Shown: positions 35,806 to 50,800, numbered from the stretch's first letter. The stretch: 64,000 bases of DNA from Burhinus oedicnemus (GCA_008921705.1 VFFE01006811.1:291184-355183), one strand, 5' to 3'. The notes: generated from the sequence alone by a model not told the origin. Program-made: numbers and translations.

Positions 35806-38800
35806 AGAGTCTGTGTTTGGCATCCGCATCAGATCAACAACCGCACACTGAGGTAACTGGGCACTCCTCAGTTATTCTGGATGAATTTCATACTCAACTT
35901 TCTACTGATACTGTTTTGTTCACTCTGGTCTCCCCTTGGAGCCCTGGAGTCCTGTTAAAAGCACTGCATGACCACATGATTAGAGGCTGTAAGAAAAATC
36001 CTCAGCCTAAAAAAGTTTCTGAAATCCTTGTCATTTTCTTTAAAGTAAGTAAACAGCTATGTTTTAATCTGGAATACATCATTCAGGCACGCATTATATT
36101 TCAGCGTAACATTCAGGAAGGAAAGGGAAACTATCGTGAGGATATTTGCAAGCAGCCAAAAAGACTGAGGAAGAAGACGACATTAAGCAAAGGCACAATA
36201 GAATTCACATGACTAAGGACAGAAATCATGTTGTTGAAAAAAAATCTTCAGTTTTGCCCTAATTCTTATAAAGACATCACAAGTAATGAAATGTAGGAGT
36301 ACATAGGACATCAAAAGCAATTCCATTCTGTCTCTCTTGGTTAAATATGGCTGGAATTAGTGTGCCATAACAGTTTCTGGTAGAAATTAATCCCATTTGT
36401 TCCTATAAAACAAAGAGATTTCCATAACCATCATATATAGCTTGTCCCAGTGCTTAACTACTGGTACAGTTACAAGGTGTTCATACGATGTAATAGAAAC
36501 CTTCTTTGTTATAAATTATGACTATCTTTTTTTTTCCTGACCTGAATATCTGATCTCTGTTCTCCGCAAAATGCATTTTTTGTACTTTTAAGCTATTATG
36601 ACGGCTTCCACACTTCATTTCCTTGTTATTTTATTTTCCAAACTTAAAGAGATATCTGATTTTATTTTTTTTTTCACTATGACCTTTATTTCCATAAGCT
36701 CATTTTTTCCTTAAGCTTAATACAACTTGTCTTTGCTTGGTTACTTACTGTTAAACACCATAACCCCCTTGTAGATTCTTTATTAATTAGTAATGGAAAA
36801 ATGCACCTAAGCTGTCAAAACTATTACAAATGAAAGAATTTTCATGGTCATACTTTCACATTGTATATATCACATTCGACAAATATGTTAGAATAATTTT
36901 GCTGTATATTTCTTGTAAAAATGAGGGCGTACTGGAGGTCTGTTGCCCATTTCATTCACCTGGTGTTTGCTTGCAAAGTGGTAAGGTGAACGTATACAAC
37001 ATTTTTGTCTAGAATGCCCCTGACATTTTCAATCAGAAAATGTGTAACAAGGAGAAAGAAGGATATTTCTAGACCTTTGTCTCCATTATGAGCTTCTGCA
37101 CTTGGCTCTAAGAGGCTTCTCTAAGGAGATGACGGAACCGAGCACTGTGTCATATGAAACTACTCTTGTATTTCAGCAATGTAATGTTATCTCTGGGAAG
37201 AACACTCCTTGACTATGTTGACTTGGATATTATCAGCTACAAGTCCTTTCAGACATGCCTGTAATGACAAATCTGCAACTCTAAGATAGGCATCGTATTC
37301 AGAAGACGTCTGTAAATCCACTTTCTTCTTTCCCTTAGTATATATGGAGAACAGAGGCTTTCGACATTTTCCTGACCCTAGAGCTATGTCTCTATTTTTT
37401 TTCCGTATAATTTCCATGTACACCCACACAGACTCAAAACAATTCAGAACTTGGCCTGTACTAAACCAGATGTTTTTCTGTCATGGACTATAAGTCTGTG
37501 TAATCAGACATACAGTAGCCAATTTTGTTTGCCTATAAAGTTAATTTCTATTTCTTTTTCTGCTCCAGAAAACAGTTCTGTATTATTTCTTTTGTTTTGT
37601 TTTGGTTTTTTTCCATTTTGAAAGCCATGAGTTCTGAACAAATGTTTTAATATTCAGACTAGAGGCCAATGTAGCAGGTAGAGATTATTCTAGAGATGGA
37701 TTTCATTCCTGGTTATTAAGTAGATATAACCTCTGACATAAAAATATCCTTTCAAAAGTGAGACCTAGATGGATGGTTAGACCATACAATTAATCTAGTA
37801 AAGTGATATTAAATGTGTTATCTTGCATGCAGAATAGGGGAAAAAACCCAATCACCCCCCCCTCAAAAGAGCTCTTGTCAACACAAAGACGCGTGTGGCT
37901 ATCGTCACAGGGACCCTCCCTGCCTCCCATTGCTCTTGATCACCGTTTCCTCATTTTGTGTTTGTAGATCAACCGCTGGACTATTGTAATGAAATATGTG
38001 TTTCTATCGATAAAATTATTTCATCTTGTCACACCTATTCCAGTGTGTTGGAAATTATCACTAGCTTCGGCCATTTTCCAACTTTCTGACAGTTTTTCAA
38101 ACTTTTTTGGAGCCACTTGTGAGATTCACGTGGATCTTTTGCCCAGCAGGTCTCAGACTTTATCAGGATGTCTCCAGAGTGACTGCCACTAACCACCGCA
38201 AGCAACTTCCAGTAACAACTCAAACGTGTTCATGCACTGAAGTCTGGAAAGGCTCCTACATTCAAGATCTTTACACAGTGTTTTCTTAAAATGAGAAATT
38301 GAACTTTGGCTCTTGGAGTCTCACTGGACATTGATGACATTGTCATTTGTCCAATGACTGTGAGAAAAACAGTTCACCCTTAGCTTCTGTGGTAAAGAAA
38401 TCTTTCACCAGATACTTGCATGGGAGAGGGTCACTATTCAAATTCTCCCTGGAGAAATGCTGAATTTGTAGCAGTAAAATAAAGAGGGTTCTGATGCAAA
38501 AGATATGCTTCTGATGAGAACCATGCTCAGAAGAACCTTTGTGAGAATAACAGATTTTCTCATTCTTGTTGAAGAATTTTAGCAGCAAAAGATGAGGTCT
38601 CTATACTCTATGCTGCAAGTGTGAGAGAGGAGACTGAACTCTGCAAATGCCTAGTATTTTTCATTGCCTATACGAAGAACAGAAGGAGACTAGTCCAGAT
38701 ATAGACTCGTACACTGCAGGCATCTGCAGACAGCTGCAACTAACCTCAACAAATGAGTTTCAACATTGTAACAGCAGTGACAGAATGTAGGTTTTTTAAG

Positions 38801-39913
38801 CATTCATGATTCTAACGAATTATCAGTAAAGAACACACAACATAAAAATGAACAAAAAATTATTATTTATATATATATTTGTTTATTTTTGTTGCCTCTA
38901 CACAAACACACACTTTAAAAAGATATGATATAATCTACAAACATTATTTTGTTTTCATAGATACAAACTTGTGTAAACGGGGTGGTCAAAATGGCATCTT
39001 GGGCTATCAAATGGTGATAAAGTAAGAGGATCTTTCAGTTCTTTTTCGCATAGTGTCACATAATTAGAAATGCCCCTGGAGAACATGATGAGCATTTCCC
39101 AAAGTACTCGCATGTCAGAGAAATATCCTCTTGTGTCTTTGGGTATGTCTCTTGGGAATCTTTTAAAAGTTACATCTCCCTCCTTCTCTTACAGTTCTCA
39201 CACAACTCATGACATTTTTACCTTTGGCCACTGTGACATCTCTGATATATAAAAAGAAAGAGAGGAAAAGGACAGTATGATTTATCATCTGTCTTCCTTT
39301 ATTATTTTGTGTTCTTTTCCCAAAAACTCTCCTCAGTCTTGGATCTTGGAAGTGGCAAGACATTTTCACAATTTGGCCTTACTCTACAGGATCATATGTT
39401 CCAAGAGGATGATACGGGGAGGATGCTGAGCAGGTGGCTGATCTGCACCTTGACCAAAAAATGCTAGTTGTGGATACTGAGGCAATCACAGACCAGAGGC
39501 AGGCTAATAGTTTCAACAGAGTAGCAGGGAGCTCATCATTGCTTATTCACTTCTGAAGGTGCCACTTTTCCAGATGTTAACCTCGAGCATTCCCCACAAA
39601 TCAGAGAATGATAGTAGGAAATAAACTGGTGGACAAACTAGGAAAACAGGCTGCTCTGCTTCTCGCTTGACAGTGCTTAGGGCTCAGCAGGCGTGGAAGG
39701 GAGCTGCAAGATGCCCAGACAGCGCTGAAAGGACCGCTTTGCTAAATAGCCTGTGTTCCTACGGGACACAGGTATGGGCTTCCTCACGCACGCGGATCAG
39801 CATAGGTTGTACTGTAAAATAAATAGGATGCTGCAGCCAACTGAAGAGAAGTGCGTCCTTGAAAGTGTTTGTCTGCCACGGTTGAAGATATTAATGAAGC
39901 CACAAGACAAATA

Positions 39914-40084
39914 ATGCTTCTACTGAACTTCTGTTTTCTAAGCCTCTTAATTCAAGGAATTTCAGCAGATGAGGAGAGAGAAGAGATGGCTATAATAAAG
40001 GTTAAAAAATGCAGGAAGCTAAAGCATCTTAGCAGCCAGCATCCTGACATAAAGGAACTAAGAGATACAATAATATTATGTTAG
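39914..40084 (+). other. Small ORF with signal-peptide-like N-terminus (56 aa), unproven
   Basis: ATG at 39914 opens 56 codons. The first 18 residues ('MLLLNFCFLSLLIQGISA') have the hydrophobic core and small-residue -1/-3 pattern of a secretory signal. An acidic patch ('DEEREEM') and a Lys/Arg-rich part with two cysteines (residues 33 and 56) follow. I recognise no family. No clear promoter, poly(A) site or conserved splice border can be assigned. It is most likely a chance frame, but it could be a first exon or a small secreted peptide. Confidence 0.15.
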
Positions 40085-43000
40085 TATCACATAACATACT
40101 GGAAAGACTTCCTCTAAAGTTTGGATCACACTTGTGAGCTAAGTGGTTTTTCTGCTGTAAGTGAAAGTCCCATCTCTGATGTTGCAGATTTGTGCATATT
40201 GTGGGTAGAGAAACCACCTCAGCCTGTTCTCACACTCTAAGGTTAGGAAGCACAGGAAAGTGTAACGCAGAATAAGGCTTTGAGAGTCAAGATCCAGAGA
40301 GGGCGATCACGAGACAACTTGCAAACACTTTGTCCTTTACATCATGTCAGCTTCAGAACATATGGTTTACACCTATAGTAACTGAGAACAATTATCACAG
40401 TCCACCTCAAGTCTGTATTAATAAACTGTCACACCCTTCAAACCAAACAGGTTGTAAGTAATCTGCCTTTAGTTGTGCCAATTTTCTTTGGCAAGCCAAG
40501 TCTGTGAATTGTCCAGGGAATGTCATAAGCATACCAAATTCTTTACCAGGACTGTCCTAACAATTTATAAGCACAGACAATCCAATTCCAGGATAATTGC
40601 CAGGCATTCTTGAGTTTACTAATATAGCTGCTGCCTATAAATTCAACAGATAACTGAGTGTAGGGGGCAAATACTGAGTGAGGAGACTTATTTCTTTCTG
40701 TCACATGCCACAAGATAATCCAGGAAAGCTGGTCATCTGGAAAAGCAACCTTCGTTGCTAAGCTATATATGTAGGGAATAGTTTAACTGCGAAGTGGAAA
40801 TCTGAACAGAATATGGGGTGGAATAGATACGAGGAGTTCGATCACAACTGCTTGGAGTCCAGCCCTGCAGTGTCTGCAGTTCAGAGGGACCTAAAATCTG
40901 AGCAGGCACAAATGAAACCTAAGACCCGAGCAGAGCACCACGCTGAAGCACGAGGCACGACTGCTCAGCCAGGACCGTGACAGGTATGTGATCGCACAGG
41001 GCAATGCATGGCGTCTGACCAACACTTCAACCCAGAGGTGACTTTCCATCGGGGTGACTCTGGAGCAGCAGAGGGCATACAGATAAAGACAGAGCGCGAG
41101 AGCACTGTGTGAGCTATCAGCAATGCAGCTTCCAGCTGCACAACACTTTAAAATAAGGGATGGGCCCTACAGTGACTTCTGGAGGAAATCTCACCCTGCA
41201 CCCCATGAAAGTACTGCCATGACAGATTCAACAATAAATACGAAAACACAAAATCAATTGCCAGAACAAACAAAACGTTCGGGACATGAGGCACTATAAC
41301 ATGGGATACCTCTGGTATCTTAAATAGCTGCAGCCCTACCTTGCATAATCTCTGATGAGAAAAATACTCAAATAAGCAAATGGGAAAACACAGTCACTGT
41401 CCAAAGAACCTGCAGATTCTGTTCTGCACTTCAGTTAGCAACAGACTCATATAAAGCCAGCTTTGAGACATGATAAATGCTGGAAAGAGAAGAAATTAAG
41501 GAGAGAGACATTTGCACAAAGTATCTGTAGACGCCAAGAGAACAAGACCTCAGGAGACTAGAAAGTCATTCTAGTTAAGGTTACAGCTTTGAGAATAAAA
41601 CTGGAAGGATAATATTTAAATCTGGAAATGTGGTTTTGAGTCCCAAAATCATCACTCTTGAAGGCATAAACTAATATGCTGCCTGAAGGGACAGAGGCGT
41701 TCCCCACCTCAACATGTTTTTCTGTAATTACCAAATGAGGGGTCACACTTCCTTTTAGGCAGTTGAAGTTGGACACCACCAAAGATGGAGACCCACTCCC
41801 AGCTGTGATCTGTTATGGAACAACACTTAGACACTATTGGCATTCACAAAATGTCTGGCTAGTCTTGTAGGCTCTTCCATTTCCTTTGCACCTAAGTCCT
41901 GACCTCATTTCTTATGAGACCAGAGGATTCAGAGGCTTACTTTTTTTACCATCAACTTATTGTATGTGGGTGGAGTTCTTAACATATGTGCTTAGGATCT
42001 CCTTTCCCAAATACCCAAGGAGTCTGATCTGCACTCATTCCATTCAGGAGCATAGTAAAAACATTTTGTTTTTGTTTTTCCTTCCCTCTCTAAGAACAGA
42101 ACATTTTTGGGGTGGAGGCCAGTCCAGCCCAGGAAGAAATGCTCAGCTTTTAAGTTCCTCTTTAAGGGGACTGGGAGCTCAGAAGAATGAGATAATTTCC
42201 ATTTCTTCCCAGGACAATACATATTTTTCTGGGGGAAGTGTCAGCTAGAGCTGTATTAATTAGAACACTGCTTTATAAGCAGAATGGAAGAGTACTAAAA
42301 ACATCATTAATTCTTACAGTCCCCAAAGAATGAAAAGTTCCAGCACTTCCTCCACATGCTGCTATCTCACAGTATTTCAGGATACAATCAAGATGGAAAT
42401 TATTTTAGGCATCTTGGTTGAAGACATTTGAAAGTTAAGCAGGTCTGACCACAGAAGAAGACAATGTATAGGGCTCAGCTGGAGGCTAAAATCATTACAA
42501 GCCGCAAAGAAAATGAGAGACAACTTTGCTCTTCTGGAGAAATAACTTGCCTTACAGAAGTTATACTGTGGAGGTGACAGAGTTTTCCCAGAATAATTTC
42601 AATAATATAGACTGACTTCCCTAGGAAATCTCTCTCTCTCTTTTGCCTTACCACATTTTGCTGCCATGCTCCATTCTTTGAATTAACTGGGTCTAACACA
42701 GAGTTACAGTGAAACGTATCTTTAAAAAATTTAACGCCACCATCCTCTCTAAAAACCTACCAAAAATAGGGATCTTATTTAGTTATTATTATGGACTGGA
42801 GCGTGAATGAAAGAACAAATATCATGCAGCAGATGTTAACCCGCTTCCATAAGTATGTAGTATAAGAATCCATATAGAATAAAACAGATCTCTTCAGATG
42901 CAATGCATTATCTCAGCAACAGAACAATGTCTTCTACAGACTTTTCTATAAGGATTATTATGACATGGCAACAGCTGCGACGGAAAAGAAATTTTGTGGA

Positions 43001-43578
43001 TGCACTTTTCATGCAGCATAGCTCAATTCAGCCGACATCCTGGAAATCACTCCAAGCTCTGAAGCTACCTACTTACGTTCTCTTCAGTGTTCAGAAATCA
43101 GATTTTATCCAGCCACTACACAGCTATGTTACAGTACAGAGCTGCTCGGATTCTGCCGAAGGGACTGCAGTCACAGGCTGGCTTGGCTGGAACAAGTCTC
43201 CCAGATAAAAGGGAAGGAATGCTAGTCTGCTGGGAAAAATGTCTTTTCGTCTTTTCCATATTTTTCCCCTCATCTTAGTTTGACATCAAAAGGAAAGGTT
43301 AAAATGTTTGTTATTCAAGGAGTTCTATTAGTCAAATCAGGATTGTGTTTCCTTTTACTCTTCGTTCATTTCTGGCTGTGCAAGGCATTGTGGGACTTGG
43401 CAGGTCTTAATATATGGGTCTACTGGGAATTGGAAATGTTCAGAGTGGGATGTTGACAAAACATTCCCCATTGTTTTCAACTTTTTTTTTAATGTACTAT
43501 GTTGACTGTTCACCTTGTACTAGCAACTAAATCCTTTTAGCAGAGACAGCAGGCATCACCCATTTTCTCGCTGATTCC

Positions 43579-43612
43579 CTTTTTCTTTTCTTTTTTTTTC
43601 TTTTTTTCCACC
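43579..43612. repeat. Polypyrimidine tract
   Basis: About 34 bp of nearly pure C/T, dominated by T runs, followed by CACCCCCCAAAAA. Low-complexity sequence with no evident function. Confidence 0.8.
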
Positions 43613-45764
43613 CCCCAAAAATATGAGATGCACTTCTTGCAGGAGTCAGTTGGAGTGAGTGTCAGACGCTCCAGTGGGAAATACACATGAATCAGTTCAA
43701 AGACCTGAAATCGGTTATTTATGATAATGCATTACATTCCGGCTGTTCTTTTTAGTTTTCTTGGGTGAATCAGCAATAAGCCAGGAGAAAATTTAAACTC
43801 ACCATAGCAGAAAGATCATTTTTTAGTCTTTGTAGAAAGGTCAGACCCTGAGATATTTGCTGTCCTCATATGAGAAACCAGGGGAAATCAGCAGTGCTCA
43901 GTGCAGTTCGTAGCTCTTTCAAATATATGGCATCCCATAAGCACGATCTGGAGTCAGAGTATTGGTTCAGGAGAGACTGAAGGGTTTGGGCTTCTTTTAT
44001 AGCTTTGCAATGGATGTTTCTTTTTCACTGGAGAGCCAAATCTACACATCGTTTCAAACTTTTGGAATGACCAGTTCTTAATTTGAACATAGTAGCTCAG
44101 CCACACATCTACTGTCACAAAATTGGCATAGGTTCACTGAGATCACAGCCTACGTTCAGCTAAGTATTTGTAAACATGCCAAAATTATGTGAGTCTTATC
44201 TGGGCTGACACTCAGCCAGCGAGCCCCCACCCAGCACTCATAGTCTTTGCTCACACAATCTCACATATTCCATTGCATCAGCATGTGTTGCAAATATAGA
44301 ACCAAGGATAACGAGTGTACTGAAGCTAGTACAGTTCACGTATCTCATAGTGAGTCTGACATTATCACAAAAAAAGGAAAAAGAATTATTGGATATGTCA
44401 ATATTGTGGGAAAAAAAATCTGTTTCACAGGGTTGAAAATGAAAAAACTCTTTATTATTTTAATAATATCCTCTCTTGACATTTGGAATGTTGTTTCTTT
44501 CCCTCTTCTACTTCCTTTTCTTTTCACCTCTGCAAGCAGTAAAAATGAATGAATACACCATTCCTTTTCCCTTCCTTGTATAACTAAATGGCTTTGCAAA
44601 TGTTACAATGTCATTCCTGTGATACTACTATAGAGCTAAGGGACAAGTTTTCCTTTTTTCTCCAGCTATATGACAAAGTTTCTTAGACAGACGATGATAA
44701 ACTGGTGCAGGGGGAAAACAGAAAATCTTAGACTGAACTCATTTATATCCAGTGCAGAAAAAGGAAACAGAAAGATTAGGAATGAGCAGAGTAAATAAAA
44801 AGAAAAGAATCTAAATTTTATGGTTTTTTAATATTTTGAGCAAAAAAGGCAAAACTTTCAAGTTAAGTAAGCTATTGATGTATTCTTTACATTTCAATGT
44901 TTTTCATAGAAACAGTATTTTCTTCCCCATGAAAAACTTGAAGTGATTTTTTTTTTTTTATTCGATTTGGAAATTCCAGCAACCTTCATCTTAAGAATAA
45001 TATTACTTGTAAAGAAAGCCACAGAGCTGAAGATCTGGCAATCATATCTTTTTTACACATGAATACAGTTAACATGGATATTAAATTCACAAAATGTTCT
45101 TCGTCAAAATGTTGAGATATTATGAAAAAAAGAGCACAAAAATGTGAAGTTTTGATAAATAGACTTCTGTCACCATTTTTTTCTTACTGATTTTCAGCAT
45201 ATTAGTTATTCTTACTTTAATAAGGCTTTTTTCCATAGCATCAAAAATACAGTTGATAGTTCACCACACAAACATCCCGGGGGATATCTAGAATGCTGAG
45301 TTCAGTTACGTGACCCTACTGAAAGAGCTATGCTAGACTTATTTTAATTTCTGAAAAATTATTAGGAGAGGTATATAGAACTGATTTATTTTTTTTTTAT
45401 GATAAACAGCAGGTTTCATCAATCAATGGAATCTGAAGCAAACACGGATGATTACAGGCACCAGGACTACAAGAAGCTTACGTTCATATAACAGAATATT
45501 TAAATCACTGTGGAATCATGCAGTGCATACAGAAAAGGCTTCACAATGGGTACGTAATAGGAATAATATTAAGGAATTGCTAGATCATATACTTGAGCTG
45601 CTCTGAGTTTAATGCTTATCTGTTTTTACGAGGGTATGTTTTCAACTGTGCTTGAAAAGACTCGAGTGACTTGTTAGCTTTTTCCAGTAGCAAACAGTGC
45701 TGTTGCCCAAACACTGAATTTCAAGTGTGCTTGCATACTGCGCTGGCTTAACTTGCTTAACTAA

Positions 45765-46560
45765 CTTTACATGAACTTTGGACAGTGCTTATTAGTGGAT
45801 GGTATGCTATGGGACAGGGCTGCCTTTCAGACAGACCTCAGTAAGCTAGACCAATGGGCCAACACGAACCTCATGAAGCTCAAGGGCAAATGCAAACTCC
45901 TGCATCTGGAGCAGAATAACTCCGTGAAACATTACAAGCTGGGAGCTGACTAGAGAGAGATTGGCTTTGCAGGAAAGGACCTGAATGGTAGACAGCAAGT
46001 TGAGTATGAACAGCAACATGCCCTTAGGCAGGGCCAGCCACATACTGGGCTACCTTAAGAATACAGCCATCAGGTCAAGGGAATCCCTCCACTGAGCTCT
46101 CCTGAGGGCACATCCAGAGAAATGTTTCTAGGCTTTGGATCACTAATTAAAAAAAAGAGATTTTCAGGAGCCAATGAAGAAGATTAGAAGGCTGAAGCAC
46201 ATGGGGAAGATGGTGCTGGGTCTGCTCAGCCTGGCTAAGGAGAGGATCTAACTGTAGCCTTCCATGAAGAAAAAGGGGAGCTGACAGAGGTAAACTCTCC
46301 TGAGAAAAGAGTCAACAGTCACATGCTCCAGAAAAGGAAATTCCAACCACAGAAATAGAAAAAATTCTTCACACTGAGTATTTAAGCACTGAAACAGGCT
46401 ACCTTGAGAGGCTGTGAAATTTTCATCTTTGGATACTTTGTAATTTAGCAATGCAAAGCCCTGAGAAACTTTAACTTTGAACTTATCTCTGCTTGGAGAT
46501 GAGGGTTGGACTAGAGACCTCTGGAGATCCTTTCCAACCTAAATTGTTCTATTATTTTAT
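45765..46560 (+). mobile_element. Old CR1 LINE fragment, late ORF2 to 3' UTR
   Basis: The frame at 45771 reads 'FQTDLSKLDQWANTNLMKLK' then 'LLHLEQNNSVKHYKLGAD', which is the CR1 region after the RT catalytic box. Decayed matches continue through 'GCCAGCCACATACTGGGCTA' (about 46030), 'CTGCTCAGCCTGGCTAAGGA' (about 46220), and the 3' UTR 'TGGACTAGAGACCTCTGGAG', ending near 46560 with a degraded tail. Many stops and indels show it is old. Confidence 0.85.
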
Positions 46561-47689
46561 TAGAGAAATCTCAACTAGTTTTACCTGTAATTTATAAAGC
46601 TGGTCTATGAGTTCCTAAGACCGCAAGGAGTTTGACATGACACTCTGCAATGACTCTTTCTGAAGGAACATCTATATTTTAACATAAAATCATTTCAGTA
46701 AAAGATCACTTACCTGTGTGTCTGGAGAAGGGGGGATTAGGAAAAGATAAGCCATCCTTGCTGGTGAATGACATATCTCAGGTATCACCTGACTTTCATG
46801 TCAGTGTATTCTGTCTTGAGTCCTCCAGCATAGGTATCTGAAGTGCAACCGGACCTCCATCCCATAACATCTCAACCTTCTCTGTCAATAAACTCAATGG
46901 ATCCTACTTCATAATTGTGCACATTCACAAACAGAACTACTGTTTCTCCAGAGTAGAACACAGGAGATCGAGCTGTGAACTTAATCTGCAACCATGAATT
47001 TCAATATATTCCGCTGCTGAGAGGACAGACAGTCCACAGGGGTTTTTCCGATTAAGTCGTCTTATCTTATACATATAAGATAGCTGAACAGAGGGCAGTA
47101 GCGTGGTAAGATCTAAACAGTCATCTCTCTATCAGATCTTGTGGCCAAACTCTTAAAGGTAGTGTGCCCAAAGCAGCATGTCTGGATTCCCCAGTAGGAA
47201 ACTGAGGAAGTCCGAGCTTTGACTACCCTTGAGTCAATAAGATTGAGCATGTCATATATGTGCACTGGCAGAACGGATGGCAGTAGCACTACAGGGAAAA
47301 CCAGAGAACATGGAGAACCTGCTGCCAGCAACACTGGAAGGTCTGCTTCCATCATGGAGACAGAATGACAAATAACAGAAGTAATTCAGTCTCCTACTGT
47401 CATTTCTATAAACATTTACAGTAGTATGAAGCTGGCTGGTAACACCAATTTGATGATCGTCACATTTACTTGGTCTGTGTCAGATATCTCTCTATGTCAG
47501 TGCCACAGTACAGTTGGTGTTGGGATTGATAATTTTCCCTTTGGCTTGAGATGTATGGATATGATTCTGGAGGAGCTAGATACTTATCTGGACAATTTTT
47601 TGTGGGCTTCACATCACACTCAAGCTTCAATAGTTTCAGTTTCATGACAGAGTCACAGTACCTTGGAAGAGGATCAGAGCGGTAAGAGG
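46561..47689. other. Intergenic DNA, no gene seen
   Basis: No exon or repeat recognised. Frames of 73-80 codons are without resemblance to known proteins. Confidence 0.55.
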
Positions 47690-47830
47690 AGACAGCTTGA
47701 GAAGCCCTCCATGGCCAATCTACTACCCAAAGATTCTCCAGCTGTTAGACTTTACTGCTAGGCTAGATGGCCAGTTCTGAAGTCAGCCCTAGCAGCTTCT
47801 TCCAGGTCTGTCTTATGTTCTTGTGAGTCT
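47690..47830 (+). mobile_element. Ancient CR1-like 3' tail
   Basis: 'CTAGGCTAGATGGCCAGTTC' followed, after an insertion, by 'GTCTTATGTTCTTGTGAG'. This matches the end of the old amniote CR1-group LINE also seen at 9554, 53126 and 58865. Confidence 0.45.
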
Positions 47831-50800
47831 GAGAGTTGACAAGCTCACAGAAGGATTAACATCTGTCTGGTATATCACTTATAGGAGTCAAGCAATATGG
47901 GTATGCCTACACTGCACAAGGCAGATGACAATCCAAACTGTAAATATCACATAGTGAAACACGGCCCTATGTGGACATAGTATCTGGGATCTACAAACAT
48001 TTCAGGCCCATGACTGTGGCAGAGTGCCAGGGGTAATAAACCTTGACTCTTAATAGGTTTCAAAAGTTCTGGCTTTGCGCCACGTCAATGCAGCTTGCCA
48101 TGGATCCCAGGTACCACCAGTGCTGACCGGGAGCATATACGGAGTGTTGCTTTGTTATGCTTCTAGAATATCAGTCATTCAGCAGATATCTCTGCACATC
48201 AGTAGTTACAAAAGTCTAGATGGGCTTGTCAATGTTCAGGGTGTAAGGGAAACTTTTTTTCCACTAAAATGTTGCCAATGAGCAACAGAGTAATTCGGAA
48301 CTGTTTTGTTTCTTCTTGCACATCGGAAGCAATTCAGTAGCCAACTGAAAAGAGCTGAAGGGTTTCCTTTGATTGTAACAGGCATTGTACTGAAGGTTTT
48401 TCAGGCTTCCTTTATTTAGGAGCATACTGAAGGAAATGTATTAAAAGTTCCTAAATTTAGAGAATTCTATCCTTACTAAAACTTCCTCCTTTTTCATCAA
48501 TGTCATTCCTCCAAATTTTATCAGGGAAAAGGGAAAACATTAGTTATAGTGAAACATGGAAAAGATGAACAGACTTCAGTCTGAACAGTTGTGTAAATGC
48601 AAAGACCTAGAAAGAAAATAAAAGAAAAAAACTTAGGAGGTGTGAATTTCCTAAGCTGTCCCTCTTTCTTTGACTAGGAAGAGTATAGTACTTTCAGAAG
48701 AAACTGGAAATGAAAACCTAAGTTAATTGAAAGTCTATTAACAGAACAATCGATATTATTTGCCAAACAAAAACCTCAAACCAGTACACCTTTAAAATAA
48801 ATTCCAAACTAAAAATTTGGAATTGGAATCTAGAATCCCAAATCTATAACTTCTGAACAGATCATTTGAAAAAGCCTTTCAGAAAGTCTCTTATAACTCT
48901 TACTAGCTACAGAATGCCTTTAGCGTACGCTCTATATTATCAGCACCACCTAGAGTGCACACCAGAAACAACTCTAACAAAATAAAATTACTATGCTTTA
49001 CAAAGCGTGATTGCATTTCAAAGGAACATTTTCCAGACTTACTGTCTTTCAAAGACTTCCAGATCAAATATACATAGCTGATACAATAGAAGAGAGGCCG
49101 GGAGAGACCATAATTTTATTATTGCCCCTAGAAGGGGCGGAGAAAAGATATCACAAAACCTTTCAGATTCAACTGAACCCTGTAAGGCAGTGTCTATTGC
49201 TTCTGGCTTAACCATCAGCAGAAATTTCCTCAATCAAAATAGAGTTAGTGACGATGATGATGATGATGAAGATGTCCAAACCAGAACAGAATCCTGCTCA
49301 CTCTCCAGAGAAATAGAAACAGATTGCTGTTTTTTCAGTAAACTATTTAGTTAAGGGTTTGAAGGCAGAAGTGAGCAAATCAAATGGATAAGATATTATA
49401 GATATTGCATGCTTATGAAGTAATAGTTTTTACCTTTATTTCTATATACAGTCTGCTTACAGCCTGCTTGTATCAGACACCTACTTATTTAAAGCAAATT
49501 CCTGTATGTAGTCATAACAGCAACAGGGAATGTTAGGAAACTTCTGATATGGGATGCATATTTGATTTTCCGTTGCTTTCCATCCAGGAAAAACTATGTA
49601 AAACTTTCATCTTGATTTATTTACACCCATTTTCTTCTGGTATAACTGAATAGGACCTAGTTTACCATTACACCGTTCCAGTTCGATACTGTAAAAGTTA
49701 AATGCAAAATGAATAGAGTTATACTAGTACATGCCTGGAACAACTCAGTAGCGAAATGGGCCCTTAATCTGGAGATGATGTTCACCTCCATGACTTGTGA
49801 ATATATCAGTTAATTTTTAAATTCTGTTAGTGTTCAGAAATGCTCAAACAAATTTACTTTTCAAACCCACTGAAATCCACAGGAGCACTGGACTTGCCTA
49901 TGGTTCAGATAAACGAACACCTGGCACTGATATCACACCTCTGAAGTTGCTCATTTTCATTTTTTAAACAAAACAGTTGTTACTATGGCTGCATAAATAT
50001 CTTATTTCAGTCTATTTTAAAGAATAAACAAAGTAAGTATATAGGCTTAACAGAGCATTTTCTTGCATTGCAAATTTAGATGCAAAAATTCAGCTGTTAA
50101 CAAGTACTGACTATTCATTTCTAGCAAAACAGTACAAGGAGACTGAAAACAGGGCTTCCAGCTCTGTTGACTGAGAAGCATATACTGAAAAAACACAACT
50201 TCAGATCTTTATTGCACTATGTGGCATTAATTTTAAGTCTGAGAAGACACTATTGAATGGGATGAGCACAGCAAGGACTTTTCTTTTTTCTGAGAAGACA
50301 GCTCTCTCCTGCTCTAATGGCATAGAACTCATTAGTACCACTGGTGATCTTTATTCCTCTCACTTCCATCTTCCACATCCGTTACCGGTTGCCTTCCCAT
50401 TACATCTGGGGTCCACCTACTCTGCTGTGGGAAAGTTGCTTTTTTATAGGACAGGATGAGTTAGATGCTTTGCCTCTGGCCCTCTTCCTCATTTATCTTC
50501 TTCTGACCTAAAAATATGTCTAACATCACTCAAACTGACCTGTATGCTTATATTTCCCTTCAACATTATTTCCAGGCTAGAGCTTATAGGCTTACATACT
50601 GTAAAGCCAGAGCGTTATTGACTATTACTAGTCAATAATTTTAAAATTCTACTATCATTTTTATGTTTGTATGTTTTATATAATTGAAATACTTCATAAA
50701 GTGAATAAGTATAATATTACAATTAATTACAGTATTGCGCACTAATAAGATTTATTTTATTGAAATTCTTAACCTGCAGAAAAGGCACAAAGAAGTATTT

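Larger units (their letters stand above)
34786..45764. other. Long intergenic stretch, no gene supported
   Basis: About 11 kb without a gene I can support. The longest plus frame (35787-36212, 141 codons) and others at 41886-42248 and 42903-43208 have no recognisable domain. There is a small frame with a signal-peptide-like start at 39914, listed separately. Poly-C (37854-37862) and a polypyrimidine tract (about 43579-43610) are present. Confidence 0.5.

Noticed and set aside
35787..36212. 141-codon plus-strand frame
   Set aside because: Starts within a probable SINE remnant and has no recognisable domain. Considered and rejected as an exon of CD36.
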